Positions 37,236 to 50,420 of a DNA stretch of 64,000 nucleotides are shown in pieces; positions within the stretch are counted from its first letter, which is position 1; every line of letters begins with the position of its first letter. This DNA is from Progne subis subis (taxonomy: Eukaryota; Chordata; Aves; Passeriformes; Hirundinidae). A model generated the notes under the pieces. The model had not been told where the DNA came from. It saw only the letters and a list, made by a program, of their open reading frames with translations, and did no database searches. The stretch spans positions 1 through 64,000 of the forward strand of contig JAKJHU010000661.1 of assembly GCA_022316685.1 (NCBI GenBank), in the 5' to 3' direction. A program made the translations under genes and the position numbers.

Positions 37236-38553
37236 CAGGCACTGAGAGTCCTCTGACTCCATCCTTAATTTATTTAAAAGGTTGAAACTTCTCAGCTCAT
37301 ATTCATTTTTCTGCCTTCTCCATTTAACTCCATCTATATTTTCAGCTTTCTTCCCAGCACTTTTTTTTTCCCCCTGTTTGTTTTAGGCTAATTGTGTTTC
37401 CAAACCACACCATGCCTAGTGCACTCCTTGTACATTTTAAAACATTAAGGCAAAATTTCATTATTTTATGCAAGTATTAAAACAAAATTTCCTTGTGCCT
37501 TTACCCAACAATGAAAAGAACACATTTAACGCCCAAATCCAGCACTGAAATGTCTTTTTGTCAGATGTTCTGCGACTTTTTTTTCCATACTGGTAAAGCA
37601 ACAGCAGTTGCTGAGTATTTTTAAACACAGGAGCATTTCTTTTTGTGCTGCTGGATAAGATAACCAAAATTTAAAGTGACAATAAATGAAAGCTCATTAT
37701 TGTCATAGTAATAGCAGTATAATGTGTTTAAATAGTACTTAGAGATTGTGTCTTCTGAAGTTGAAATTAATTACATCTGTGCTACCTATCACTGATTTAG
37801 TCAAAAAATTACAGTCCTCGGTGAGACTTAAGAGAACTCTGAGTTGATCTCACCTGTAACCTCTGTATTTTTAAATAATGGACCTATCTAGAGACAAAAT
37901 ATAATTAATATAATGTACACCATCACCCAAAATAACAAAACATGACAGGATGGCAACACACAACATTACAGCAACTCATTTTACAACTCCTGTTTATAGG
38001 GAATTTGGTTTATTTCTGTAATAAATAATTACTTGTAAGATTTATAACTCTGTTTCAAGGTAAGTATGGTAGTAGTTCCCCTCAGGAAGGACTGCAAGAT
38101 TACATCAGTAAGTAGGTCCCTGCTGATACTTTTAACTACTTAGGACTTGATATTCTGATATCCAAGATGATTTCATATCAAACTCAGCAAATACCCTTTT
38201 TTTGGTGTGACCTCAGAGAGATTTCAGCAGCCAGGCAGGAGAGCAGGGAGCTGAGGCAGAAATGTCTGAGTCCTGCTCATACAAACAGCATTTGGATTCT
38301 GTTGCTCCTGCTCCTTCCAAATTTTTATGAAATTGATTTGGAAGAAAAATCTCCAGCAGTAGCTAAATGTAAGATTCTCACAAATACACACACTTCCAAG
38401 GACTGTAAAAAAATTCTACTATCCAAACTCAATGAAGCAGCTGTACTTTTACAGGAGTATGAGAGCACATTTCAGGTTACAATCCTGCAGATCCACCACA
38501 TACTGATATTCACCCTGAAATATGCTACCTAAGTAGATGAAACACCACTGACC

Positions 38554-38616
38554 TTTTTTTTTTTTTTTTTTTTTTAACCTTTTCTTTTTTTCTTTTCTTT
38601 CCCTTTTTCTCTCTCT

Positions 38617-38651
<35 letters not shown>
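38554..38651. repeat. Polypyrimidine tract (98 bp)
   Basis: The plus strand is T runs of about 22 and about 31 bases flanking TTTC and CTCTCTCTCT units, with only one AA interruption. The opposite strand reads as a Lys/Arg/Glu polypeptide, an artefact. The layout (T run, C-containing middle, T run) is roughly mirror-symmetric, a property of triplex-forming sequence. Read on the SSBP2 sense strand it is a polypurine A/G tract. Confidence 0.9.
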
Positions 38652-38652
<1 letters not shown>

Positions 38653-39644
38653 GTAAAACCATGAATCTTTAATGCAACCTAGTACTTTTGTCACCCTTCA
38701 CCAAATTTCAGATTCCTGTAAATAGCTATCTTGGGTTGATGAAATGGTCGAAGTTTTTAATCATGACACTGTTTTACATCTTTCACATTCAAAAAAAGTT
38801 GAACCTAAGAATCACAACTGTGTAGAACACAGGTGAGGCAGCACCATAACTAAAGCAGAATGGTTTAGGGAGCTGAAATCAAGAAAGACTAATGCAAATA
38901 TTTGCAGCCATCTCCATTAGGACTTGTCATTCTGACACAAAACATTAATGTATGAATGGTGTGGCTTTCATTCAATCCAGCTGTGATTTATGACGCATAC
39001 CACCTTTACATTTGTATTTTCATCTTAAAATTCACATATAATTGCATTTATATCTGTGTGTAACACACTGTTCAACATGACATTGTGCTTTATTCCTGGT
39101 AACTACACTACACTGAAGACTTCAGTATTTTCTGTGAATTCTTCACAGGAACAATTTTACTGTACTAGTTGCTCTTAGTGCCCAAGATGAACTGTGTAAG
39201 TGTCCACTTCACGAGCTATCACTTTCAATTCTTGCTACTGCCCAGACAGAGCTTTTCTTATACATGTAAAATCATATAAAATCCCTCAAAAATCAGGCAA
39301 GTTATCCAAAATCATCAGTTTGGTCATTGTGGAGCAGCCTGAGAAACAGGAGAAGATACAGTAAACTAAAAATAATTCTTTAAAGGTGTCCCACAGAAAG
39401 AAATAAGCCAAACAAAACCAACCTCATCAAAAAAAGAAGGAAAAAAATGTAACTACTTTCCTTTGTTTCCATAAATTCTGTATGCTTGGAACCAAGTCCC
39501 CAGTTTCTTCCAATTAGCTTTGTTTTTATCCCTAATATCTCATTTTTGATCCCTGCAAAGCTTGCATTGCTGGCAGCATGACTGGCACCGAGAACAAATA
39601 ACTGCATTTTTAGGAATTACATTTTTAGGAATAGGATGAGCAAG
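38652..39644 (-). other. SSBP2: Intron 4, about 1 kb without features
   Basis: AT-rich unique-looking sequence. I see no exon, repeat family or structured RNA in it. Confidence 0.5.
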
Positions 39645-39844
39645 TAACTTAGGCTGGAGGAGACTTCTGGAATTCCTCTACTCCAGCATTTCAAGCTGGT
39701 TCAAGACTAGACAAACTCTGAGTATTCCAAAAAAATGACACCAGAACTTCTCTGGACAAACTGTGCCAGAGTTTTCTGAAAGCTAATGTAAAGAAGGTTT
39801 TCCTTATTTTTACCTGGAATTTCCTATGTTCTGTTCAAACCTTG
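39645..39844 (-). mobile_element. Old CR1 LINE fragment
   Basis: The plus strand follows the reverse-complement CR1 3' order in degraded form: TTAGGCTGGAGGAGACTTC, CTACTCCAGCATTTCAAGC, ACTTCTCTGGACAAACTGTGCCAG, then TAAAGAAGGTTTTCCTTA and CCTATGTTCTGTTCAAACC. The usual block of two to three TTCTATG units at its 3' end is gone. Divergence is higher than at 20646, so this copy is older. Confidence 0.7.
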
Positions 39845-42800
39845 TTTAGGTCAAATCACCCAGTATTCTGAAATAATTTGACCATTCAATTTGAACTATT
39901 CACACAATGTGAAAATATACAAAACATGTTCTCCATTTCATTTACACTGTAATTTTCTTTTTATATTAGAGGAAGAAATGAATTGTTGTATGAGACTCTT
40001 CAGACTCACTGAACACATTGCATTTGAGTGGCAAGAATATCAAAGATTTGGAGGGTGAGTTCCAGACTGCAAACCCATTCATATATTTCAGGTTTTTCAT
40101 GGAACTAACAGAAGGCTGCACCAATCCCATCCAAGGTACAGCAAGTGGAATTTAAAATCTCATTTCACTGGGAAGAAAGGAACAAGATAAAAACACTGGA
40201 ATAAAATTCATAGCTACAAATTAAATAATTAACAGATATGATTTCTTAGGATAAGAACCTTACCCTTGAACCAAAGCTTATTTTCTTTTACAAAACATAA
40301 AGAAATAGAATTACTTGCTATTTTATGTGGTGGAAAAAAAAAATTGAGGCATGTAGAAGTTGCTTGAATTCAAAATTATGCAGAAAAATGAAGGGTACAC
40401 CAGAATCTTACATGGTTCTGTTCCCAAGAAGCTTTCATGCTCCATAATGACCCCTTTTGTACCACTATACGCCAATTTTGGCAGGGGTTTCCAACAACCA
40501 GTGTGAGTGCAGCTGATCTGACCCAGGACCCCACTGGCCATTCCGCCCCAACAGCCTGCTAGTAGTAACTGGAATTTTCTTTTTGTCCTCTTCAAAGGCT
40601 TGTTTATGGGGGGGTTTTTTTGTGGGGTTTTTTTTTGGTGGGTTTTTTGTTTGTTTGTTTGTTTGTTGTTTGTTTGTTTTGGGTTTTTTTCCCTTTTGTT
40701 GGTTTTTTTTTTTGGTGCTGTTGTTGGTTGTTTGTTTGGCGGTTTTTGTTTTGTTGTTGTTGTTGTTGTGTTGTTTGTTTTGTTTTGAGACCATTAAATG
40801 AAAGGAACCAATTCAGTGGTTCTGACATAAAAATATCTCATAAAGGAAGAACTTTAAAACCTTATCTCACTGTATTTAAAGACTTGGATACTCAAGGACA
40901 AGAACTGTTAAGAATTCAGTACAAAAACCTTATAAATTCTGAACTTGGGGATGTAAGGAGAAGTTCAGATGTGAGCTCTGCCAAGATTTTCTCTCTTGAT
41001 TCTGCGCTAAAAATTACTTTGAGTGAAGAACTTGTAGGTGGACATAATAAACCGGATTAAAGTACAGTATAAGCATGTGGACAGACAGACAGATGTCAGA
41101 ACCTGCAAATGTTACCATTTGAGTAGGACTAAAACTAAATTAATTAATTGTGGCACCCTTATTTTGTTGTCATTTGTAAATACTAGGCAAAACTTTAAAT
41201 TAAATTAAAAATATTCACATTAATAATTTTTTTTTCTGCCAACAGATGTAAATACATAGATTATTAAGGCCTTACTATTCAGACTCCCCTACGACAGAAA
41301 CAAAACTATTTATTATTTATTAAGAAAATATACAACTTATGCTTTGAAATCCATCATTTACTGAGATACCAGGAGCCAGTCTGCCCTTTGGCTGAGGCTT
41401 TTAAAGGAATAGGGTGTCAGCAATTTTAGAGGAAGAAAAACTTTTGCCTCTGTCAGAATTTACATTCTCTTTTACTTGTGACACCTTTCAGCTTGGGAAA
41501 ACACTGAGTATTTTGTCTACTCTGCTCATTTTTAAGTTATTTTTTAACTAAAAGCTCAAAAAATAATTACAACTGTCCCAACCCAAGCCTGTCCATGACC
41601 TAAGGAGGTCAATCCCAGGAGGAGCTGTGCAAACCCTTCCTGGAACACTGGGAAGGTGATAGGTATTTGTACATTTATGGATATTGAAGGAGTGTTACCA
41701 ATAAAATTTGGCTATTTCATAAAGTTGGAGATGCCAGCAGTGAAGGAACAGAGCATCACTGGTAAGGAAACAGATGGACAGGATGACCCTCAAAGGGATA
41801 AAATTTATCAAGTGTTAACTGTGAAATAGATAGCACACCTACAAATTAAAAGAATTTATATTTTAGTCAATCTATGGCAGAATAAATATCTAACAATAAA
41901 GAGTGATTATGAGATCATGAAAGCAAACATGAGTGTGAAATTTGAAGTAATTCTGGTAAAGAACAAGAAAACACTGCTATCAGTCCACAAATGATCTGTG
42001 AGATCCCAACTAGGACACGGAAAACTGTGACCATTAAGTAAAAGTAATTCGGACTGTAACAGAATTAAAGAAATACAGTGGCAAGAGGTTTGATCATTAA
42101 TGGTGGTGAAGAGCTAATCAGGCTTGCATGGTCATTTATTAACCATAACTAATTTCACAATGGACATTCAGAAAACTGGCAGAACCAATTGAAGATGGAG
42201 CATTTTCATATTGCAAATATTCTTTTGACTCTGACATCTTTTGAAGTAAAGTTTTATACGTCTGTATAAAATTAACCAAAAGTAAATAAATGCAACCCTC
42301 TTCATGGTTTTGGATGGGAGGGGTGGGGTTGTGACAACTGGTTTGCCCAAATTTTAATACAAAATCATCAATAAAAACAAAAACTTGTATATATTAACAG
42401 GAAGTTTATACCTCCTGGCTTTTTTGCACATAAGTCTCTTTTATATCTGCTGCTCTCCTAAAAGCTGAAAAAAAATGCTAAAGATGCTCATTCCTGTGTT
42501 CCCACGCCTCAAGAGTATTTTGTAACACTCTTGTGCAACATGGGCAAAGGCTCTTGTGATCAAAATAACTTCAGATAAATTCCTAGCAAACAGGCCTGTA
42601 AATATTGTTGTACTCCTTTTGACTTTGATCAGGCTACATTGTGTTACCCTGGCTGAAAACCTGCCCCAAAATATTAATGTCAAACTTTGGTTCCAGCAGC
42701 ACGAAGTGGGGAGGCGGGGAAACAGAAGACTGAGAAAACAAAGGTAAAGTGCTTCTTGAGAATTTGACCAGAGCAAAGTTAGTACTCCAATTAGATTGTT

Positions 42801-43519
42801 TCCATCAATTTCTATTTATATTGCTAATAATGTATGTTCTTTAATATTTATGAATGTTAAAAAGTTTTGGAGATGACAATATTCACTCCTTTCATTTTAC
42901 AGAACAGCAAGTTTGGGGAAAAACTTAATAGGACAAGGACAATGGAAACATGAGGTGCAGGCAGGGGACCCCCAGAGCTCCCAGCCCCACATCCAACATT
43001 TTATCACATTTTTTCTTCCTGAAACCACATGTTGTACTCATGCCTGGATGTAACTGCAGCAGGCCTGTGTGTAGGATCGATCATTATTTTTAAGGTCCCA
43101 GAAAACTCTTGCTTAGTTTTCAGGATCCAAGAAAAAAACACTTGAGGAAAAGTGGAAAGGAAGTGGGGGGAATTAGGGAAAAGGCAATCATGTTCAGAAA
43201 TAAACATTTTCTTGACATCTTGTTTCATCCACAAGATGAGGAGATGGAATCTGGTCATCTTATCCTGCCCAGTTGTGGCGCAAGTTAGTCCAAGGTACTT
43301 GAGACAAAATGGCTTTTTCTAATGCCCACCTAGAGAAGTGGAAAATTCCATTTCAGCAAGAGTCACTTAAGAACTGTCCAAAATCAAGAGAACATCCTTG
43401 AATTTCATTACACATCTGTCTTCTTAAATAAACATATGCAGCTGATGTGATGCGAGTAACTGATTTATTCTGTGTTAAATACAAGTATCTTAAGGATCTT
43501 TAAGGAAGATTTCCATAGG
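39845..43519 (-). other. SSBP2: Intron 4 between two CR1 copies
   Basis: AT-rich sequence that includes the G/T tract at 40607-40787. The 41,570-41,650 stretch is slightly GC-richer, but I could not assign it to a family. No exon is seen. Confidence 0.5.
40607..40787. repeat. G/T-rich low-complexity tract
   Basis: The plus strand alternates T runs with G runs: seven G at 40608-40614, four G near 40624 and three G near 40639. It then becomes TTTG and TTG repeats to 40787. It has the same composition as the tract at 5342-5890 on the opposite strand. Frames through it read Phe/Cys/Val-rich and are artefacts. On the SSBP2 sense strand it is A/C-rich. Confidence 0.9.
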
Positions 43520-44616
43520 GTTCAAGAGATAGTGATCCACAGGAGCAAGAACCAGGCAAGGAAGGAAAGAGACCTGCAGGACACAGTAAAGCGACAGAAG
43601 CAAATGCACAGGCAGTGGGAAAGGAGAGGTGTCGTGGGAAGAGTCTGGAGGTGAGGAAAAGACAAGGCAGAGCTGGAGCTGAACCTCTCAAGGGACACAG
43701 AGAATAACTCAAAAGGTTTCTACAGGTCTATTAGACAGAAGGTCAGAGTTGCCAAGCCACTCTCCAGAGTACTGGAAATATCCTGGCAGTCAGATGAAGT
43801 CCTGGGTCACTGGAAAAAGGGAAACATTGTTTCTTTCTTTAGAAAGGGTGGAAAGGAGGACCCTGGAAATTCTGCCCTGTCAGCCCCTCTGTGCCTGGGA
43901 AAGTCTTGTGACAGCCCCTCCCAGAAGCTCTGCTGAGGCAGGAAGGGACAGGAGGTGACTCTGGACAAGCAGCATGGCTTCACCACGGGCAAGTCCTGCC
44001 TGACCAACTCCAAGGCGTTCTCTGATGGGATGACTCAATCATCCTTACCTGGACTGCTGTAAAGCCTTCGACACAGATCCCCACAACATCCTGCTTTCCA
44101 TGTTGGAGGGAGATGGATTTGGCTGTTATGTGGATTAGGAATGGGCTGGTGGGCACATCCACAGGGGAGTGGAAAACAGGTCGAAGTCCTGACGGACATC
44201 AGTGTCCAGTGGTGTCCCTCAGACGTCTGCGCTGGCGCCAGTGTGACTTAATATCTGCATCAGTGGCACAGACAGAGGCACCCAGGGCACCCCCGGGTGA
44301 CACCAAAGAGAGTGCAGCGGCACCTCTGAGGGACAGGATGGCATCCAGAGGGACCTGGACACCCCCAGGAGTGGCTCATGGGGATCTCTGGAGGTTTAAC
44401 CAGGCCAGGGTTGGGGCTGAGGCCCTGGCACAGGGTGCCCAGAGAAGCTGTGGCTGCCCCTGGATCCCTGGCAGTGTCCAAGGCCAGGCTGGACACTGGG
44501 GCTTGGAGCAGCCTGGGACAGTGGGAGGTGTCCCTGCCCATGGCAGGGGTGGAACAGGACAGGCTTTAAATTCCCTTCCCACCCAAACTACATTGTGCGT
44601 GATTCTGTGATTCTAC
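43520..44616 (+). mobile_element. CR1 LINE, 5'-truncated, with reverse-transcriptase remnants and 3' end
   Basis: This is the longest CR1 copy in the window, in plus orientation. Translating in shifting frames gives GHWKKGNIVSFF followed by KEDPGN, the CR1 ORF2 segment before the reverse-transcriptase core. Then come CAGCATGGCTTCACCACGGG (the QHGFT motif), AAAGCCTTCGACAC (KAFDT) and GTGGTGTCCCTCAG (SGVPQ). A GGTGACACCAAAG remnant of the catalytic DDTK region follows. The sequence then jumps to the 3' tail (GGAAGTGTCC-like, CCCATGGCAGGGGTGG, ATTCTGTGATTCTA), so the region between appears deleted. Frames are broken by indels and stops, so no active protein is encoded. The 165-codon frame at 44113-44610 crosses these frames and is not a real gene. 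Confidence 0.9.
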
Positions 44617-45897
44617 TTTATGTAACAACAGAAAACAAACTCTAGCGAAATAGTTACTTGTTTCTCAAAGATAGGACACAAAACTCAAAATGAATGCCTG
44701 CTTATGCTCCTCTTGGGAAAAAAAAATAAACCCCAAAACCTAAAATTACTTTGCAATGGGTAATGCAACAGCAAAAATTCCTGGTATAAAATGTTGGTGA
44801 GCTAATGTACTCAAGCTCATACTGAATTACATTTTCCCATAAATGACCCAAACATCAATACTCAGACATATTTTCTCTTCACTCTCACTGCATTACCTCA
44901 CGTTTATTCTGGAAGATACTCAGTCTTGAAGATATTGCCTGCAGTTGCCTTAAATATTACTTTATACAAGGGATTTTGCGCAGTAATACTACCCAAAAGA
45001 AAAAACAAAGAAGTCCTTTCACTGACTAGAAATCTTACCATTTCTTTTCCACTGAAAGCCATCTGCAAGTATCAAATAAAAAAGAGTATTTTAAAATGTA
45101 AAAATACCATAACTAAGGACATTCACATGAAAACAAAATGATCAGACACTACTTTGAATAGTGAAGAAAAGTCTGGGTGCTGCTACACAGGAGTAATGCA
45201 ATGACTGAAAATATTACTGTATTTTATTTTTTTAGAAGATATGTTTCAAGAGGCATCAGCTGTTGGAACAAGCAACTCATCAGTGAAGGGGTTAAATGAG
45301 AAACTGTGTCACAGCAAAGCTATAAAATTTGTTTTCCCACATTAAAAATGAATCTTATGCTAAGGTTGTTTAGTTGTGCCCTGGTTCAGAACGTTTCTAT
45401 GCCTTTTGTGAGTTCAGGCTCTGCACTGAAGAGCTTCCCATGGTGTGTACACAGGCAGCCTTGAGCACACCCCAGCCCTCCAACAGCAATAATTTAATCA
45501 GCTGAGCCACCACCAGCAACAGGCACTGCATGCACATTTTTGAGAACATTAACCTCCTCCCTCACCATTCAAAATCCAATTACCCACCCAGCCTATAAGC
45601 ATCACAATTACTCTTCATTTTTTAAAAATAATATTCAGTAGCATCTAATATTATTAATCTAGCTCATTGTGCAATTATTTCCCATAACAAATGTACCATT
45701 TGAAATAATTGTTCAGAATCCTTTCTGGAAAGCAATCCCAAACCAAAGCTGGCTCTGTATGGTCCAAAAAACACTTTTATGGTAAGAGTATGGGCAAGGG
45801 GTTGGAAGGAAGAAAAAAACCTCTGGTGATTGCAGTGACCAGTATTGCACACAGAAGACAGATGAGGCCCTGAAACATGTTTGTCATGATGAGTTTA

Positions 45898-45936
45898 TAA
45901 AATTTTCCATACTGATTACCAGTATGGAAAATTTTA
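45898..45936. repeat. Perfect 17-bp hairpin with 5-nt loop
   Basis: TAAAATTTTCCATACTG (45898-45914) is the exact reverse complement of 45920-45936, with loop ATTAC. It is followed by three imprecise TTAGCAT units up to 45958. Arms of this length with C and G inside are unlikely by chance. Confidence 0.95.
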
Positions 45937-48900
45937 GCATTTTAGCATATTAGCATTATACAAATTTATTTTCCTGTGTTATAAATAATTTGAAACTGAG
46001 AGATATGGTGGTTTTTTATAACTAAGGAGAAAACTTCCTCAAATTCCAGTTTCAGAAATTTATTTTGGAAAAAGAAAGCACAAAAAAAAAAATCTCACAA
46101 ATACAATATGACAATGTTAATACAGGAGGTTTGTGTCAGAAAAGCTGGTTAGTTTGAGCCCTGGATTTATACACCACGTGAAAATTAAGCAGTGTTTTTT
46201 CCACATGGTATATTTTGTCAAATTTTAAAACAATTATTTTCTGCCTTTATTAATTTATATAGCAATTACATTAATATACATTGTTTTAAATAAGAAGGAT
46301 TATATATTTCAGTGGCAGGAATGCAAAGCAAACAGCATTATGCCAACAAATAGAACACTTCACTAAGCTCTGGAAATACTGGAATTTTTCAAGGACAGTT
46401 TTAGAGAAGTGTGTAAGATGAACCACACAAGTTCTGAACCAAGTATTTATGATACTCAGCACCCACTTCCTATCAGATGGTTTAAAATTATTCCATCTAT
46501 GGATATAAGCACTCAAATAGATGAAAACCTTTGATCATAAACGGCTCACTAGCATTACTGGAGCATCACAGGATCCAATAGCCAGAGGTTACAGTTACAA
46601 TGTTAAAACAGAATTACTCAGCATTTAAATGCTGTTTCCAAGAAGTCAGGATTACTAAACACAGAACTCGCTCACCAAAAGAGGTTGTAGGCTTATTATT
46701 GCCTGGCAGTTGTTCAGGTAAGGCTTTTTTTAAAGTTATGTTCCTACCCACTTTGACGAAAAAATTATCTGCTGTGCTCAGAGCCCCACTTTCTCTACTT
46801 CTTTCCTTCTTTTGCCCTGGGGAGAATGGAGACACTTCCACTCCCCCAGGATGCTTGCAACAGCTGTGGCCCTGTGTAGTGGCACAAGTCAAGGCAAAAC
46901 ATCCTCCCCAACAACCTGCCGTGGTCCAGACGTTCTCCTCTAAGGTTACACCTGTTCTGACAATGCAGTACTTCAAGGGTTGATCCTGATTTTTAAAGAA
47001 AAAAGTATTTACTTTCCAGGCTGTTTTTGATAAACTTAGAAAATTGGCTTAGTTATCTTTCCCCTTCTCATTTTCCCTTGAACACTCCTCGCTGAAATTT
47101 ACATTCCTCACTATTCACCTCAAGAAAATACTTCAGAACTCCCTGTGCTTTTCTTTGAAGAGTATTTTACACTTTACTAGGTAAGCATCCTATCTTAACC
47201 TGACCTTCCTGTTCAGTAGAACACTGACCTTAAAGAAACTGCTGGTTTCTTCTCAGACCATGCCTCCAGTAGACATTTTTAGCTTTCAACCTCAGTGTCT
47301 CTCTGATTAACTATCTGAGTTTACTTCCTCTAAAGCTTAGCCTCTGTGTTGCCTCAGTTCTCTATCTCCTCCTAGGATGTTGGAATTTAATTATACTGTA
47401 ATTATTATTAAATTGGTGGCTCAGCCATTCCATCTGAAATTAACTTCAGTCAGATATTTAATATTAAATTGAGAATAATGCTGGCTTTCCAACTAACTGT
47501 TCTGGAGAAGTTCTTTAATGTGCTGGAAAAGCATACCTGAAGTTTTGTGCTATTCACCCACTTAATTCCTAACTGAAGTCCTCCATCATTGTAACAATTT
47601 AGACAAGACTGCACAGACTCTCCATCTCTCTCTGCTGGCACACCAGTATCCTTTCCTTGGCTCATGACTGAATTACGCAGTTTATTTAGCTTCTTTCACT
47701 TGGGAATGAAAATCTGAGAGTCTTTAAATCTGCCAGCTGACAGTGGCTGTGTAAGGAAATAAATGAAACTTGAATAACATAAGCATTGCTTGAGCTATAG
47801 ACTGACTGCCACTCCTCACTTCTCCACACAGAAATACACAGCACATCTGAAAATATGCCCCAAACTATCTATACTCTATTTAACCTTTGCCTGCAGGTGT
47901 TAATAAATTCCAGCCTGTCTTAAGGCTTTTTTTTTTATTATTTGCAATGAGCTCCCCATGCCTATTATCACCTACCATTTGCAGTTTGATATAAAAAGAC
48001 TCAGGGAAACCATAACTGATTATGGGGGACACTGTATAAAGAGAAAGGAGGTAAATTTTATTACAGATAATTTATGCTTTAAAGAGAGACAGGAAATCTG
48101 AGAAAAGGACAGCTATGCCCAGTTTACAGATAAGAACCTGAGGCAGAGAAATTATCTTCATACAGAATTCTGCCTCAGAGGCGGGCATTTTCCTCAGTCC
48201 TCCCCACTTGACTCCCATGTGGAGATAAAGACGTATAAATAACGACAAGGTTATCCTTTCCTTTTGTAAGGAAAGCATTGTAAGGGAAGGAATAAAAGGA
48301 AACCATGGGAAGTCCTCAATCTACCTCTGGACCAGATGATGGAAATGGAGTTCATCAAAATACACAAGACCTGAAAACCAGACTCAACAACTTCTGAGTG
48401 CCCTCTTTTATGGCTTTTAACATTTACTGTTTTGCCATTTCAAGAACTTAGTGAAATTCTTATACCCAGACTACTTGAAAAGACCAGGAACAACATTTAC
48501 TGTCTGTGTTTACTGTCTGAACTTATTCCCACATTCTTTGATTAAATAAACACTGCAACTGCAATCATACCTGTTCTTTATTCTGTATGCTAGCTGACAG
48601 ATGTAATTTCTGCAATGTATGAAACAGTGATTCTGATACTTAAAAGTCTGATGGTGAATTATGAAAGAAATCAGTCACACACACCAAAGAGACTGACTTT
48701 GAAACTGGAAAATTCTGTGTCATTGGCAATGCCAGGAACAGCTTCCCAGAGGACTTTTAAAATTCCTGTATAATATGGCTTTACCACTGCTTTTTCTTCT
48801 GTGGTAGAACAATAATTTAAATTATACTAGAATAAACAGAAGTTTATTTCCCCCTCCAGTGTAGCAACTGAAAACATTGCCTTCTGTCTCTTTCATCTCC

Positions 48901-49725
48901 AAAGGAGAGACCCTACTCAGGTGGGTCACTCCTTTAGAAAGGAAAGAGACATAAAGTAAAGCCCACAGAATAGGAAAATCTAAAAATGTCTCCTCTAAAA
49001 TACATTGATAATAAGGTATTATCTGAAATCTAACCTTCCAGAGCTGAACCTGTGGGCTAGAGTTTACTCTGAGGTTGTATCATGGCTAACTGAACAGGTT
49101 AAAGCTACGTTCAAGCAATTCTATCTACCTTTTCCATCTTTATCATTACCATTATTATAATCTAAAAGTTTGGATTTTCTACAATTATGGAGTCCCTATT
49201 TTATTCAGACAAGATCTTCCAAATCTGCATAGAGAGGGCAACAGCTCTCAACAGCAAAAAACATCATCTTTTCAATGATGCTGAGTGGAAAATATTTTCT
49301 CCTTTGTTTATTTTATTTTTCCTGCGCTGTACATGAGGATGAACATCCAGAGTATTAAAATAACTCAATCATTGTTTTAAAAAACAAACATGTGCGCCCA
49401 AGGGGAATAATCCTCCCTGAATTTCTTCCTCAGATCTATCCAGACCCAATTCTGAGAATTTTCTGTCTCCTACAGATGAGAGAGGAAAAGATGCACACGC
49501 TCTTGTCTTCTTAATGTTTAAGGTTTTCTTTTTAATTTCTCTTTGATATTTTGAATTGCGTGACAAGTTTCAACTCTAAACTTTAAGAAATAGGCATCTC
49601 TCTTCTAAGCAAGGGATTACTCTTCCTGCTGGGAAGGACAGAAAACAAATTAATAATGTTAAGGTTTTGTGGTACCTCTCCAAAATTTGGGATGCACTGA
49701 AGCTGCACTGAAGAGGGATGTTAAG

Positions 49726-49757
49726 GGTTGGTTGACTGGTTGGTTGGTTGGTTGGAG
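49726..49757. repeat. (TTGG)n microsatellite
   Basis: GGTTGGTTGACTGGTTGG continues for four more TTGG units, with one GACT interruption. An A run of 19 follows at 49842-49860. Confidence 0.9.
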
Positions 49758-50420
49758 GTTTGCAGCCTTGGGAGATAAGAGATCACCTCACTTCCTCTGT
49801 ATGGAATAGGTATAAAAGTGGCAGGCAAAGACTTGGAGGGGAAAAAAAAAAAAAAAAAAAGGAGTAAACCATTTTGTCCTTCTACAGTCAGAGCAATGGA
49901 TTCATAACCAGGACACTTGAAGCTGCAAAGAATGAACTGAGAGAAGGCTGCTAATGCAAATGCAGTCAGTTTCAAGGAAAAAAAAAATCTTAATATATTT
50001 AATAGTATCCTTCATATTCTATAATGTTGTTAATGACACTAACAAGACTTGCTTGAGAAATTAAGACTACTTGACTGCATTAAGAAAAGTTTCTAGATTT
50101 TGAACAGATTTCAGTGTAAAATTCCAGATCAATTCCATTAACATATTTAAACCCACAGCACACAGCACTGTACTGTTAAGCAAGTTCCTTAAACAAAAGG
50201 AACATACTAACATACTTAAACAAAAAAACATACTAAGGAACAGCTAAAATTCTTCAAACTTAAGTTACATTGGTAATTGGGAATTCAGTGATTTTTTTCA
50301 AAAAACATACTAATAGGACACGTCTTTGACTCCTCTGATCTATTTTAATTCAACTTCCTGGTTTAAATTTTTTCCATGTGCAATCTTCGGTCATAAGGTC
50401 TTATTCACTCTCCAGCCTAA

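Larger units (their letters stand above)
32017..38553 (-). other. SSBP2: Intron 4, about 6.5 kb of unique-looking sequence
   Basis: AT-rich with no exon that I can support. A plus-strand 84-codon frame at 34867-35121 (GTG start) is charged and lysine-rich, but it has no recognised family and is overlapped by other frames. Small perfect inverted repeats occur at 36736-36753 and 37212-37235. Confidence 0.5.
44617..50420 (-). other. SSBP2: Intron 4 between two plus-strand CR1 copies
   Basis: AT-rich, with the hairpin at 45898-45936, a TTGG microsatellite at 49726-49757 and an A run at 49842-49860. The two overlapping frames at 46600-46983, on opposite strands, show no motif. No exon is seen. 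Confidence 0.5.

Noticed and set aside
40465..41060. Four overlapping frames rich in Phe/Val/Cys or Lys/Thr/Gln
   Set aside because: Artefact of the G/T low-complexity tract.
44113..44610. 165-codon plus-strand frame
   Set aside because: It lies inside a CR1 element and runs across its broken reverse-transcriptase frames.
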